A stretch of DNA of 64,000 bases from G963677325 sp963677325 (GCA_963677325.2 CAXXGM010000014.1:62001-126000), one strand, 5' to 3'; positions 34,531 through 44,272 are shown, counted from the first letter of the stretch. Notes: generated by a model from the letters alone, not told the origin. Made by a program: numbers and translations.

Positions 34531-34920
34531 ATGAGCATTATTAGTTTAACCACCTGCGGTAATATTATTGAAGCTAATATGGCAAAAAACATATTAGAAA
34601 ATGAAGGAATAGAGTGTTTCCTGACCAATGAGAATTTCACCACACTAATGCCTCACTACAATAATATGTTAGGCGCTGGCATCCAGATTATGATTGATGA
34701 AAAAGATTATGAAAAAGCGAATTTGTTAATTGCCAATCAATCCGATCTTAAGAATCCAAGATGCCCCATTTGTAATTCGAATGACGTATCATTTGGTCTG
34801 GGAATGAATAGATTCAAAAAAATTGCAGTTGTATTTTTTTCTTTATTGTCTTTTATTCCTTTTAACAACATAAGAAATACTTATTATTGTAACAATTGCA
34901 AAGCTGATTTTAGGATATAG
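34531..34920 (+). CDS. DUF2007-like protein with zinc-ribbon-like C-terminus
   Basis: 129 aa from the ATG at 34531 (MSIISLTTCG); an upstream start at 34486 would overlap the lyase gene and is not favoured. The N-terminal 70 residues resemble DUF2007 (IIEANMAKNILENEGIECFL, GIQIMIDEKDYEKANLLI), a ferredoxin-like signalling fold. This is followed by paired cysteines CPICNSND and YYCNNCKADF and a hydrophobic span between them (FKKIAVVFFSLLSFIPF). Function unknown. Confidence 0.7.
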   Translation: MSIISLTTCGNIIEANMAKNILENEGIECFLTNENFTTLMPHYNNMLGAGIQIMIDEKDYEKANLLIANQSDLKNPRCPICNSNDVSFGLGMNRFKKIAVVFFSLLSFIPFNNIRNTYYCNNCKADFRI

Positions 34921-34995
34921 AATTAATTTTCTATTCTCTAACTCATAATCTATTCATATATTAGCATTCCTCATTAACTTTTCCCCTCTTTTTCC

Positions 34996-35003
34996 TACTT
35001 TTG
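34996..35003 (+). promoter_or_regulatory. -7 element of valS
   Basis: TACTTTTG matches TAnnTTTG and lies 28 bp before the preferred valS start; TTA at 34974-34976 is a weak -33 match. The element contains the TTG that would be read as a start of a longer valS, which argues against that start. Confidence 0.5.
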
Positions 35004-35030
35004 TACCCTTTAATGATTCAGATCAAGAAA

Positions 35031-37673
35031 ATGGCAATTATGGAGATCCCAAGCAAATATGACCCTACGGTTGTAGAGGATAAATGGTACAAATACTGGC
35101 TTGAAAACAAACTGTTTCATTCGGAACCGGATGATCGTGAGCCGTTTACTATTGTCATCCCTCCGCCCAACGTGACAGGAGTCCTTCATATGGGCCATAT
35201 GCTGAACAATACCATCCAGGATATTATGATTCGCCGTGCCAGGATGCAGGGGAAAAATGCATGCTGGGTTCCCGGGACCGATCATGCCTCGATTGCCACA
35301 GAAGCAAAGGTGGTTGCCAAACTCCTCAACGAAGGAATCAGGAAAGACAGCCTCTCGAGGGAAGAGTTTCTGGAACACGCCTGGGAGTGGACTCACAAAC
35401 ATGGCGGGATTATTCTTGAACAGCTTAAGAAGCTGGGCGCATCCTGTGACTGGGACCGCACCTGTTTTACCATGGATAAACTCAGGTCTGATTCTGTGAT
35501 CAAGGTATTCATTGATCTTTACGAAAAAGGATTTATCTACCGCGGGGTAAGGATGGTCAACTGGGACCCAGCAGCAAAAACCGCTGTGTCAGATGAAGAA
35601 GTCAATTACAAGGAAGAAAAATCAAAGCTCTACTACGTCAGGTATAAGATTGAAGGAACAGACGATCAGTATGTTACTGTTGCAACAACCCGGCCTGAGA
35701 CTATACTGGGCGATACGGCCGTTTGCGTGAATCCGAACGATGAGCGCTTTAAGCATCTTGCGGGAAAGAAGGTTTTTGTTCCTTTGGTCAACAGGCTTGT
35801 TCCCATTATCCAGGATGATTATGTGGACATGGAGTTTGGAACCGGCTGTTTGAAGATCACCCCGGCCCATGACGAAAATGACTATGAAATAGGTCTTCGC
35901 CATCACCTGGAAGTCATTGATACTTTCAATGACGATGGTACCCTGAGCGAAAAAGCCCAGCTGCTGATTGGAGTCGACCGATTCGAAGCGCGCAAGCAGA
36001 TTATCCCGATGCTCGAGAAAGCAGGGAACATGGTAAAGATTGAAGATTATAACAATAAAGTCGGCTACTCAGAGCGGACCGATGTTCCGATTGAACCCAA
36101 GCTTTCGGCTCAATGGTTCCTGAAGATGGGTGAACTGGCAAAACCTGCACTGGATTCAGTTGAATCAGATGAGATCAGGTTTTACCCTTCCAAATTCAAG
36201 AACCTTTATCGCCACTGGATGGAAAACATCAAGGATTGGTGTATCTCACGCCAGTTATGGTGGGGTCACCGCATCCCGGTTTATTACCTTCCGGATGGTT
36301 CGTTTGTGGTTGCTGAAAATGATCAGAAGGCGCTTGCACTGGCAAGAGTAAAATCAGGCAATCAGAATCTCAGCTTTGAAGATTTACGACAGGAAGAAGA
36401 TGTGCTGGATACCTGGGCCTCTTCCTGGCTATGGCCAATATCCGTATTTGACGGTGTAAATGACCCTGAAAATAAAGAAATCAATTATTACTATCCCACC
36501 AATCTTCTGGTAACAGGGCATGATATTATTTTCTTCTGGGTCGCCAGGATGATTATGGCTGGGCATCAACTGAGGAATAATCTTCCATTTAAAGATGTTT
36601 ATTTCACAGGGATGGTCCGTGATAAGAAAGGAAGAAAAATGTCGAAGCAGCTCGGCAACTCACCCGATCCCATCGAACTGATGCAAAAATACGGGGCAGA
36701 CGGAGTTCGTGTCGGAATGCTGCTTTGTTCCCCGGCAGGCGGAGACCTGCTTTTCGATGAATCACTGCCAGAACAGGGAAGAAACTTTAGTTCAAAGATA
36801 TGGAACTCACTGAGGCTGATTAAAGGCTGGGAAATTGATCCTGCTTTGGCTCAGCCCGAACATTCAAGACTGGCCATCGAATGGTTTAAAATTAAACTCA
36901 GCGAGGTCATCCTGACCATCGATGATCATTTCTCCAAATACAGGCTGAGTGATGCATTGATGTTGATATACAATACCATTCGGGATGAATTCTCCGGATG
37001 GCTCCTGGAAATCATCAAACCGGCTTATCAGCAGCCCATTGATCAAAAGACTTACGATGAAGCCATTGAACTCTTCGATCAGGTATTGCGCCTATTGCAT
37101 CCTTTTATGCCATTTATCTCGGAAGAGATCTGGCAGCTTTTAAAGGAACGCGAATCCGGTCAATCCATTATGGTCCAGTCGTGGCCGGCCTCTGTTGCTC
37201 CTGATGACGAAGTGACTGACAAGTTTGAAATGCTCAAGGAAGCGATTACTGGCATACGATCCATTCGTAAAGAAAAAGAGATTGCCAACAAAGAACAGCT
37301 TTCCCTGTACATTATCCCTGGAGAAAAAGGATATGTGCCTGAATTGAATCCAATTCTTGTTAAGATGGGGAACCTTTCCGAACTTAAGGAGGTAAACGAA
37401 GAAGTCTCAGGATCGATGTCATTCCGTGTTGGGACCTCCGCTTTCTATATCCCGCTCGGCAGCGCGATGAACCTCGAAGAAGAAATTGACAAAATTAAGG
37501 AAGAGCTGAAATACACCCTCGGATTCCTTGATTCGGTGATGAGAAAGATGAGCAACGAACGGTTTGTCAAAAATGCCCCGGCCCAGGTTGTGGAACTTGA
37601 GAAAAAGAAACAGGCAGACGCAGAAGAGAAGATTAAGATACTGAAAGAGAGATTGGAATCACTGAAGAATTAG
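35031..37673 (+). CDS. valS: Valyl-tRNA synthetase
   Basis: Class I aminoacyl-tRNA synthetase of about 880 aa that charges tRNA-Val and edits threonine. Start taken at 35031 (MAIMEIPSKYDPTVVEDKWY); 35013 and 35040 are alternatives. The HIGH-type motif is PPPNVTGVLHMGHML, the KMSKS-type motif is GRKMSKQLGNSPDP, and the editing domain has VTVATTRPETILGDTAVCV. A C-terminal coiled coil (LEEEIDKIKEELKYTLGF to LKERLESLK) is typical of ValRS and binds tRNA. It is a monocistronic housekeeping gene. Confidence 0.97.
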   Translation: MAIMEIPSKYDPTVVEDKWYKYWLENKLFHSEPDDREPFTIVIPPPNVTGVLHMGHMLNNTIQDIMIRRARMQGKNACWVPGTDHASIATEAKVVAKLLNEGIRKDSLSREEFLEHAWEWTHKHGGIILEQLKKLGASCDWDRTCFTMDKLRSDSVIKVFIDLYEKGFIYRGVRMVNWDPAAKTAVSDEEVNYKEEKSKLYYVRYKIEGTDDQYVTVATTRPETILGDTAVCVNPNDERFKHLAGKKVFVPLVNRLVPIIQDDYVDMEFGTGCLKITPAHDENDYEIGLRHHLEVIDTFNDDGTLSEKAQLLIGVDRFEARKQIIPMLEKAGNMVKIEDYNNKVGYSERTDVPIEPKLSAQWFLKMGELAKPALDSVESDEIRFYPSKFKNLYRHWMENIKDWCISRQLWWGHRIPVYYLPDGSFVVAENDQKALALARVKSGNQNLSFEDLRQEEDVLDTWASSWLWPISVFDGVNDPENKEINYYYPTNLLVTGHDIIFFWVARMIMAGHQLRNNLPFKDVYFTGMVRDKKGRKMSKQLGNSPDPIELMQKYGADGVRVGMLLCSPAGGDLLFDESLPEQGRNFSSKIWNSLRLIKGWEIDPALAQPEHSRLAIEWFKIKLSEVILTIDDHFSKYRLSDALMLIYNTIRDEFSGWLLEIIKPAYQQPIDQKTYDEAIELFDQVLRLLHPFMPFISEEIWQLLKERESGQSIMVQSWPASVAPDDEVTDKFEMLKEAITGIRSIRKEKEIANKEQLSLYIIPGEKGYVPELNPILVKMGNLSELKEVNEEVSGSMSFRVGTSAFYIPLGSAMNLEEEIDKIKEELKYTLGFLDSVMRKMSNERFVKNAPAQVVELEKKKQADAEEKIKILKERLESLKN

Positions 37674-37878
37674 TCATTTAGTACAATAATTAACATTATC
37701 ACCTTGCGTCATAGGCTTCGCTGTCATTTAAAACAAGCCCAACGTTAATTGCTCATGACCGGTTCCCGGGCGGTGGCACAATAATTGTATTTCCTGTGAA
37801 ATAACAGGGAAAAATAGTAACAGGGGGAAAGGGGGGAAAGGGGAAAATCAGGACGAGCCAGTAAGAATTAAAGAATGA

Positions 37879-38400
37879 TTATGCTCCCTTGAAATAATCG
37901 GGGAACAACAATTTCAGAAAATATTTACCGCTATTGGATTGGAAATATTTTTGTGAAAAGCTGAGAATCTGGGACTCGGTCATCATATCCTCAACGGAAT
38001 TAACCAGAAAATCTGCCTCCACCAACAACTGAAAATCGGGACCATCTATCGCAGAGTACGTATGATGGCGGGAAATGATGTAACAAATCCGGTCAACCAC
38101 GTGCCGGGAAAGCTGCATTTTCCGTAATATCTCACCCGCTACCGTTGGACCTTCCAATTCCTGGTAACTGCTTGCGGAAGAATTGTATTTTTGCTCTGAG
38201 ATGTGAATCCCAATGTCGTGAAGCAAGGCAGTGATCTCCAGTATCTGTTGGGTTTCAGGCTCAAGCCCTTCGAGAACGCCCAGAGTCTGGGCATAGGAAA
38301 AAACTTTCATCGAGTGTTCTATTCTCTTTCGGTCGCCTTCATTTTCCTGAATCATGGCAAGGGCAACGGCAGCGGTAATTTTATCCATTCTTTCGATCAT
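37879..38400 (-). CDS. HD domain phosphohydrolase
   Basis: 173 aa. HD-superfamily metal site: His in RIEHSMKVFSYAQ, then ITALLHDIGIHISE (the HD pair), and later His pairs in IISRHHTYSAI, plus Asp in LLVEADFLVNS. Related to small nucleotide- or phosphate-ester hydrolases of the YfbR/HDIG kind; the substrate is not deducible. The start (38400, or MDKI at 38388) overlaps the uvrB 3' end, so it is co-transcribed after uvrB. Confidence 0.82.
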   Translation of the reverse strand: MIERMDKITAAVALAMIQENEGDRKRIEHSMKVFSYAQTLGVLEGLEPETQQILEITALLHDIGIHISEQKYNSSASSYQELEGPTVAGEILRKMQLSRHVVDRICYIISRHHTYSAIDGPDFQLLVEADFLVNSVEDMMTESQILSFSQKYFQSNSGKYFLKLLFPDYFKGA

Positions 38401-40408
38401 TTAATAATTCCTGCATGCGGTACATTTCATCCCTCAATCTGGCTGCTTCAATAAAATCAAGATCCCTGGCCGCTTTCTCCATCTCTTTTTTTGTCTTCAG
38501 GATTGCCTTCTCAAGAGCATCGGCGCTCATATAGTGTACAACAGGATCGGCAGCTACATCAGCATTTTCCGGTGATACATATACTCCCGGACGGGGTGCA
38601 GGTTCAGGCCTGTATTCCAATCCGATAATCTCTCGTGTAGGTTTTATAATCTGTGTTGGAGTAATTCCATTCGCCACATTATAATTGTTTTGTTTGTTTC
38701 TCCTATAGTTTGCTGAATCAATGGTTCTTTGCATTGAATCGGTAATCTTATCGGCGTACATAATAACCGTGCCGTTAAGGTTTCGGGCAGCCCGGCCGGC
38801 TGTCTGAGTAAGGGAACGTTCAGAACGCAAAAATCCTTCCTTATCAGCATCGAGAATGGCCACCAGGGATACTTCCGGAAGATCAAGTCCTTCTCTTAAA
38901 AGATTTATTCCAACCAGTACGTCGAATACGCCCTTTCGCAAATCCTCCATGATCTGAACACGTTCCATCGTTTCCACATCAGAATGAATATAACGGCAAC
39001 GGATATTTAACCTGGTAAGGTATTTAGTCAGTTCCTCGGCCATGCGTTTCGTGAGGGTGGTAACGAGAGTTCTCTCATTTTTTTCACTTCTTTGATGAAT
39101 TTCTTCCATCAGATCATCAATCTGATTACTCCTCGGCCTGATCTCTATCATTGGATCAAGCAATCCCGTTGGCCTGATAATCTGCTCCACTACAACTCCC
39201 TCACTCTTCTGCAATTCATAATCGGCCGGAGTAGCGCTTACAAAGACAATTTGCTTTACAACATCCTCAAACTCTTCAAACTTAAGAGGCCGGTTATCTA
39301 TGGCAGCCGGGAGGCGAAATCCATAATCCACAAGAGTCACTTTTCTGGACCGGTCTCCTCCATACATTGCATGAATCTGCGGCATGGTCACGTGACTCTC
39401 ATCAATAATCATCATGAAATCTTCCGGAAAATAATCGATCAGGCAGAAAGGTCTTGAACCGGGGGCGCGCCGGTCGAAATATCTTGAATAGTTTTCAATT
39501 CCGGGACAATAGCCCAATTCACGGATCATCTCAAGATCATAGGTTACCCGGTCCTCGATCCGTTTAGCTTCAATATGTTTGCCCTGTCTCTTGAAGAAAT
39601 CAATATGGGCCATCAGATCATTCTGAATCTGCCGTATAGCCAATTGAATGCTCTCCTTTGTTGTAACAAAAATAGTAGCAGGGTAGATGACCACCATCTG
39701 CTCATCTTTAATCGCATAACCGGTAGCGGGATCAAAAGTTGCAATTTCTTCTATTTCATCTCCAAAAAAAACAATCCGCACTGCGTCATCGGCATAGGCT
39801 GGAAATACATCCACGGTATCGCCCTTAACCCTGAAATTTCCGCGTTCAAAAAGCACCTCGCTTCGTGAATACATTGCATCAACCAATTTGTGGAGAAAGG
39901 CATTACGGTTTATTTTTTCCCCCACCCTGACCGTAGTAACATTTGCATGGAAATCTTCAGGATTACCAATTCCATAAAGACATGAAACAGAAGATACTAC
40001 AATCACATCTTTTCTTCCCGACAGCAAAGCTGATGTGGTACTCAATCTTAATTTTTCAATCTCCTTGTTTATGGAGAGATCTTTTTCTATAAAGGTATCT
40101 GTCGTGGGAAGGTAAGCTTCCGGCTGATAATAATCGTAATAAGATACAAAATATTCAACCGAATTTTCAGGAAAGAACTGCTTCATCTCTCCGTAAAGCT
40201 GTGCTGCCAGTGTCTTGTTGTGGCTAAGGATCAGGGTGGGTTTCTGTACTCTTTCAATCACATTAGCCATGGTAAATGTCTTCCCTGAACCGGTGACTCC
40301 AACCAGGGTCTGATAGGGTACTCCCGATAAAATACCATTAGTTAACTGTTCAATAGCTTCCGGCTGATCTCCTGTTGGATGAAAATCAGATATAATTTTA
40401 AAATCCAT
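38381..40408 (-). CDS. uvrB: UvrABC system protein B
   Basis: Damage-recognition subunit of nucleotide excision repair. The start at 40408 (MDFKIISDFHPTGDQPEAI) is preferred over 40426. Walker A is GVTGSGKTFTMANV. The beta-hairpin that grips DNA is VEYFVSYYDYYQPEAYLP. Helicase motifs DESHVTMPQIH and TAGRAARN are present, and a C-terminal UvrC-binding UVR motif (MEKAARDLDFIEAARLRDEM) completes a normal 675 aa protein. Confidence 0.98.
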   Translation of the reverse strand: MDFKIISDFHPTGDQPEAIEQLTNGILSGVPYQTLVGVTGSGKTFTMANVIERVQKPTLILSHNKTLAAQLYGEMKQFFPENSVEYFVSYYDYYQPEAYLPTTDTFIEKDLSINKEIEKLRLSTTSALLSGRKDVIVVSSVSCLYGIGNPEDFHANVTTVRVGEKINRNAFLHKLVDAMYSRSEVLFERGNFRVKGDTVDVFPAYADDAVRIVFFGDEIEEIATFDPATGYAIKDEQMVVIYPATIFVTTKESIQLAIRQIQNDLMAHIDFFKRQGKHIEAKRIEDRVTYDLEMIRELGYCPGIENYSRYFDRRAPGSRPFCLIDYFPEDFMMIIDESHVTMPQIHAMYGGDRSRKVTLVDYGFRLPAAIDNRPLKFEEFEDVVKQIVFVSATPADYELQKSEGVVVEQIIRPTGLLDPMIEIRPRSNQIDDLMEEIHQRSEKNERTLVTTLTKRMAEELTKYLTRLNIRCRYIHSDVETMERVQIMEDLRKGVFDVLVGINLLREGLDLPEVSLVAILDADKEGFLRSERSLTQTAGRAARNLNGTVIMYADKITDSMQRTIDSANYRRNKQNNYNVANGITPTQIIKPTREIIGLEYRPEPAPRPGVYVSPENADVAADPVVHYMSADALEKAILKTKKEMEKAARDLDFIEAARLRDEMYRMQELLNDRKNG

Positions 40409-40521
40409 AAATTGTCTAAAAACCAATCTCCTAAATTACAGAAAACTATCTCAACCTGAAAATATCTGAAACAGAAAGCCGGATAAAAATACAGAGCAAG
40501 GCAAAATAAAGGACTATTTCA

Positions 40522-41133
40522 TCAAATTTCCCGTCCAATGGTCACTTTATAATACTTTGTAACATCTGTACTCATCATTCCTGCTGCCGCAGCCGCGTCA
40601 AGGCCCAGTTTACCGTCTTCAAAGACCTGACAATCTTCTGGTGAGACATGAATCAATTCAGCTGCTTTAAGAAAAGTATCCGGATGAGGTTTATGATTTT
40701 TCACATTCTCTGCTGATACAACATGTTCAAAGCAATCCGCAACGCCGGCAATTTTTAAAGTTTGCCAGGCTAAGGACTGAGACCCCCCGGTTCCGCAGGC
40801 CATTGGAAGCTTTCCTTTGTATTTGTGGATTAAGTCTACCACCGGATCAATCGGCTTTGCCTTATCCATATTCTTCTCAAAAATTTCTTCCTTCTTCAGG
40901 GAAAACTCTTTCTCATCGAAATTCTTGTAAAATTTTTTCTTTAAAAACTGGCTTGTTTGAAGCGAAGGCACACCGGTAACTTCGGCAAACAATTCAGGGG
41001 TAAACTCTATTCCCTGTTCAGCACATACCTCTCTCCAGGCAACAAAGTGAATTGGCATTGTATCAGCGATTGTGCCATCAATATCAAAAATCAATCCCTT
41101 AGCTTTAGGATTTACGGTTAATTCATTCTTCAT
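40522..41133 (-). CDS. HAD family hydrolase, beta-phosphoglucomutase-like
   Basis: About 203 aa from the ATG at 41133 (MKNELTVNPKAKG). HAD motif I is GLIFDIDGTIADTMPIH with both catalytic Asp. The helical cap domain follows, motif II is CGTGGS, motif III is the Lys in NVKNHKPHPDTFLKA, and motif IV is VFEDGKLGLDAA. This layout is typical of beta-phosphoglucomutase and sugar-phosphate phosphatases. TATTTTTG on the minus strand (41159-41152) is its likely -7 box. Confidence 0.9.
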   Translation of the reverse strand: MKNELTVNPKAKGLIFDIDGTIADTMPIHFVAWREVCAEQGIEFTPELFAEVTGVPSLQTSQFLKKKFYKNFDEKEFSLKKEEIFEKNMDKAKPIDPVVDLIHKYKGKLPMACGTGGSQSLAWQTLKIAGVADCFEHVVSAENVKNHKPHPDTFLKAAELIHVSPEDCQVFEDGKLGLDAAAAAGMMSTDVTKYYKVTIGREI

Positions 41134-41252
41134 TTTCCATTTTAAAAAAACCAAAAATACTCCAATTTTTAATCAGGAATAATATTGCTCTGAGATAAAT
41201 ACGGATATCGGGGAATTTTGTTAATTTGCACCTTAATCTTAAATCAGGATTT

Positions 41253-41675
41253 ATGACTTATTCCCAATTCTATTTTCCGGCTGTTATTCCACAATGGGGA
41301 ATTTTCCTGGGAATTGTCGCTGTAATAGTTGGTTTTGTTGAAAAAAAGGATTTCTGGACCCGTATTGGATGGATTATTTTAATCGTTACAGGTCTGACTT
41401 CGCTGTATTTTAATCTTTTTGGAGGTTTTTTGACAGAAGAAAATGCAACAGCCGCTGCTATCAATTCGCTGAAAGTCCCGGGCTGGCAATCAGCCATTGG
41501 AGGGGCTTTGGCCGCAGTAGCTCTGTTTTTTCAGCGGACAGGAAGAAGAAATTATAAAATTCTGGCTGTTCTGACCTTGATCTATTTTATGCTGATATTT
41601 TTTGAATTTAATTATTTAACGCGTTCACAAACCATGGTTAAGAAATCCCCGGAGAAGACCGAACAGGGAAGATAA
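41253..41675 (+). CDS. Small integral membrane protein, unknown function
   Basis: 140 aa from the ATG at 41253; an earlier TTG at 41226 lies in a TTAATTTG promoter-like element and is unlikely to be used. Four hydrophobic spans are evident (VIPQWGIFLGIVAVIVGFV, IGWIILIVTGLTSLYF, AIGGALAAVALFF, ILAVLTLIYFMLIFF) with a charged tail. It precedes a membrane-anchored conserved protein by 24 bp and is probably co-transcribed with it. No family recognised. Confidence 0.7.
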   Translation: MTYSQFYFPAVIPQWGIFLGIVAVIVGFVEKKDFWTRIGWIILIVTGLTSLYFNLFGGFLTEENATAAAINSLKVPGWQSAIGGALAAVALFFQRTGRRNYKILAVLTLIYFMLIFFEFNYLTRSQTMVKKSPEKTEQGR

Positions 41676-41698
41676 CTTAACTGCATTTATTTTTACTT

Positions 41699-42232
41699 AT
41701 GGGAACTGACATTAATTCTTTTTGGGAAATCCTGAAAATTGTATTACCGGCCCTTATCGTTTTTCTAACTGCTTATTTTTTGTTTCGCGATATGCTTGAA
41801 AATTCTCAAAAGCAGAGAGAATTTGAATTCAGGGTTCAGAATATGGGAAAAATAACTCCGTTAAGATTGCAGGCCTATGAACGATTTACTCTGTTTCTGG
41901 AAAGAATCTCACCTCAATCCCTGCTGGTAAGGGTCAATCCCCGGGATAAATCGGCCGGTCAGTATCATCAGGAATTACTGACCAATATCAGGCAGGAATT
42001 TGAGCACAATCTTTCCCAGCAAATTTATATTTCACCTATCCTTTGGGAGACCATCAGGGGAGCAAGAGAAAAACTGACAGGAATCGTCAACAAATCATCA
42101 GAAGAAGTAGAGGACAATGCTCCTGCATTAAGTCTCAGCAAGAAAATATTTGATAATTACATTCAAGAAGATAACGATCCGGTTGCCATTGCATTAAATG
42201 AATTAAAGAAAGAAGTATCCAAACTCTTTTAA
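41699..42232 (+). CDS. Membrane-anchored conserved Bacteroidota protein (DUF7935-like)
   Basis: 177 aa. A single N-terminal membrane anchor (ILKIVLPALIVFLTAYFLF) is followed by a cytoplasmic helical domain with LRLQAYERFTLFLERISP and FEHNLSQQIYISPILWE. I recognise this as a short conserved protein of Bacteroidota; the DUF number is from memory and unverified. No catalytic motif. Likely partner of the preceding membrane protein. Confidence 0.65.
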   Translation: MGTDINSFWEILKIVLPALIVFLTAYFLFRDMLENSQKQREFEFRVQNMGKITPLRLQAYERFTLFLERISPQSLLVRVNPRDKSAGQYHQELLTNIRQEFEHNLSQQIYISPILWETIRGAREKLTGIVNKSSEEVEDNAPALSLSKKIFDNYIQEDNDPVAIALNELKKEVSKLF

Positions 42233-42251
42233 AATTGTTTATTTCAGCAGT

Positions 42252-42317
42252 TTAAATGCATGGTTCAAGAGTCTGTCCGACCACTCCCGATCCTATAATT
42301 CCGATTTTCTTTTTCAT
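42252..42317 (-). pseudogene. 5' remnant of an F420-dependent NADP reductase-like gene
   Basis: An ATG at 42317 begins MKKKIGIIGSGVVGQTL, the nucleotide-binding start of the NADPH-dependent F420 reductase (NpdG-like) family, then stops after four more codons. One frame over, the sequence continues as NHAFKLLK, the expected next helix, so a frameshift was followed by loss of the rest. Only about 25 codons remain in the gap between the DUF7935-like gene and the S37 peptidase gene. Confidence 0.55.
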
Positions 42318-42422
42318 TACTTTCAATATTAAAGTAAATCGTATTACGAATTTCCATTGCTGAAGTTATGATTTTCAAAAGTAATTTTCAGAAAGGAATT
42401 TCCTGGGTAATTGAATCGCCGG

Positions 42423-43709
42423 TTAGTTCATCCAGGCTTTCATCTTCCCTATTGCCAATTCCTGTTGTTTCCTGGAAAGACCGTTGATACGGGTAAGATG
42501 ACATCCATCCTTCATAAGAATTTTAACAACATTTTTATTCCTTCCCGGTTTTGCAGCAGATGCAGTCCATGGATCATTTTCACCGTATAACAATAAAATG
42601 TTCTTTGCCTTATGCTTGAGAAACTTTTGGAGCTGAACACTCAAATCCGCATCATAAGGAAAAACTGCATCTTCCGGAACAAATAACCTGGCCAGGTAAC
42701 CTTTGGTACTCCGCAATTGCATCAGGTCTTCAAAAGGTTTAGTATTGTAGGCATAATATCCAAGTTCCCGGTGTGCCTGGACAAAAAATGGCACCACCAC
42801 TTTCCCGCTTATCCGGTCAAAGTAATCGGGAGAGACTGCTTTGACGAAATAGGCCAAAAGATCATCTTTTGATGAACCGAATGGTGGAATTTCTTTAACT
42901 GAACGGCCCCATTGCCAGAAAGAAAAGGAATACTCAAGAACACAATAGTCATAGATTTCGCTTATCGTAGCATTAAAAACATACTTTTTCCCATTACAGT
43001 AATTTTCGAACAACGGAAGAATCTCCGCTTTCCTTTTTAAAACTTCACGCTGGAAATTCATTACTGATTTTCTTTCCCCGGCGGTCCCGGTTTTATGCCT
43101 GATGAAACGATCGTGACGGTTCTCTTCAACTGAATAATTCAGCGGTGCTACATAAGCGATGGTCTCTGTCACATCATCAGGAAACAATAAACGGTAATAT
43201 AACGAAGCCTGTCCTCCTTTGCTAATACCTGTACTGATCCACTTACCCGGATAGATTTGTTTGAAAATTTCGGCTATATGATGATGATCTGCTGCTGCAT
43301 TCTCGACCGTAAGATATTTCCATTTCATGGTATCCGGAACAGATTTTCCAAAAAAACGATGCTCAACAAATAACTGATTAGCGTATAAAATTGGGCATAA
43401 TTCATTTAAATACTTTGGACCTACCGCATTGTCAGCATTATATCCTTCAGTGATAAAGACAACCGGCTCTGTGTTGTCAAGATGAGAGAGTATAATCCTT
43501 TGGGGAAAATAACCCATTCCCGGATTTTGGTGATCAAGAGGTTGTTTGATCATAATGACATAGGCCTCCTCAAAGAAAGGATTATTCTCCATTTTTTCAA
43601 CTGAAATAATATCCGGAAGTTTTAGGATTTTATCCCTAAGATCCTGGCATAGTATAGGTTGTAATAATGACAATGATACTGTAATCAGCATCATTATTCC
43701 TTTAAGCAT
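42423..43709 (-). CDS. Secreted S37 (PS-10) family prolyl tripeptidyl/aminopeptidase
   Basis: 428 aa alpha/beta-hydrolase with signal peptide (MLKGIMMLITVSLSLLQPILC). Family signatures: PLDHQNPGMGYFPQRIILSH, LFVEHRFFGKSVPD, and the nucleophile elbow STGISKGGQASLYY with the catalytic Ser. The acid residue is probably in LLLYGENDPWTAS, and the His is in MKDGCHLTRINGL. Members are secreted peptidases of Bacteroidota and actinobacteria that act after proline-containing N-termini. Stand-alone gene. Confidence 0.85.
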   Translation of the reverse strand: MLKGIMMLITVSLSLLQPILCQDLRDKILKLPDIISVEKMENNPFFEEAYVIMIKQPLDHQNPGMGYFPQRIILSHLDNTEPVVFITEGYNADNAVGPKYLNELCPILYANQLFVEHRFFGKSVPDTMKWKYLTVENAAADHHHIAEIFKQIYPGKWISTGISKGGQASLYYRLLFPDDVTETIAYVAPLNYSVEENRHDRFIRHKTGTAGERKSVMNFQREVLKRKAEILPLFENYCNGKKYVFNATISEIYDYCVLEYSFSFWQWGRSVKEIPPFGSSKDDLLAYFVKAVSPDYFDRISGKVVVPFFVQAHRELGYYAYNTKPFEDLMQLRSTKGYLARLFVPEDAVFPYDADLSVQLQKFLKHKAKNILLLYGENDPWTASAAKPGRNKNVVKILMKDGCHLTRINGLSRKQQELAIGKMKAWMN

Positions 43710-43752
43710 AGTATCTAAATAAGTAAGTTAATGACAATTTATAGTTTTAAAA

Positions 43753-44022
43753 TCAAAGGGCGATAATTCCCTCGACTGAACTGGCTTTTTGATAAATGTC
43801 TATTATCGAATCAGCATCAGGCATATACTGCTTACAGGAAATGGCGATATAATTGACATCTCTTGATGTGTTGTAATTTATTTTTGAAGGATCAGGAAAA
43901 AGTAGTCTTACAGTTTCAATTTTCGCTTTATCATTTGGAACTATGAATTTGAAATAATAAAGCAGAGGCCATTCATTCTGTTCCATCAAAATCTTTCGAA
44001 GCTTATAAAAATCTTCATTCAT
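43753..44022 (-). CDS. DUF493 (YbeD-like) small protein
   Basis: 89 aa. Shows the DUF493 pattern FKFIVPNDKAKIETVRLLFP, SRDVNYIAISCKQYMPDADS and IIDIYQKASSVEGIIAL, corresponding to the ACT-like fold of E. coli YbeD. Role unknown; possibly regulatory. Its ATG lies only 11 bp from the edge of MITE-like copy 2, which therefore forms its entire upstream region. Confidence 0.85.
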   Translation of the reverse strand: MNEDFYKLRKILMEQNEWPLLYYFKFIVPNDKAKIETVRLLFPDPSKINYNTSRDVNYIAISCKQYMPDADSIIDIYQKASSVEGIIAL

Positions 44023-44033
44023 GAAATCCTAAT

Positions 44034-44260
44034 TAAGTAATAAGAAAAAATTGAGGTCGTGTTTTACGATCTCTTTGTTATTTAACAATAATACAACTAA
44101 AATTCACAGGGACTCTCCTCGTATTAAGTCCGTATTCGGTTCGTACCAGGTTCGTCCCGGCTTTTTAAAAAAGAACTTACATAATATAATAAAATGGAAT
44201 TCATTTTTAAAATAAAATCCGTCAATCTAAAATACGACGTTATTTCATTTCATATACTTA
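44034..44260. mobile_element. MITE-like element, copy 2 (227 bp)
   Basis: Same length as the copy at 13794-14020, aligned without gaps at a constant offset of 30240. The inner 60 bases (44111-44170) and the 33 bases at 44221-44253 are identical between copies; differences cluster in the outer left third and around 44171-44220. Outer ends are TAAGTA and TACTTA, with TA at both borders. No coding capacity. Confidence 0.75.
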
Positions 44261-44272
44261 TTATTTACCGGA

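Noticed and set aside
35001..35030. valS start at the TTG at 35001
   Set aside because: This TTG is part of the TACTTTTG promoter element, and conserved ValRS sequence begins near MEIPSKY.
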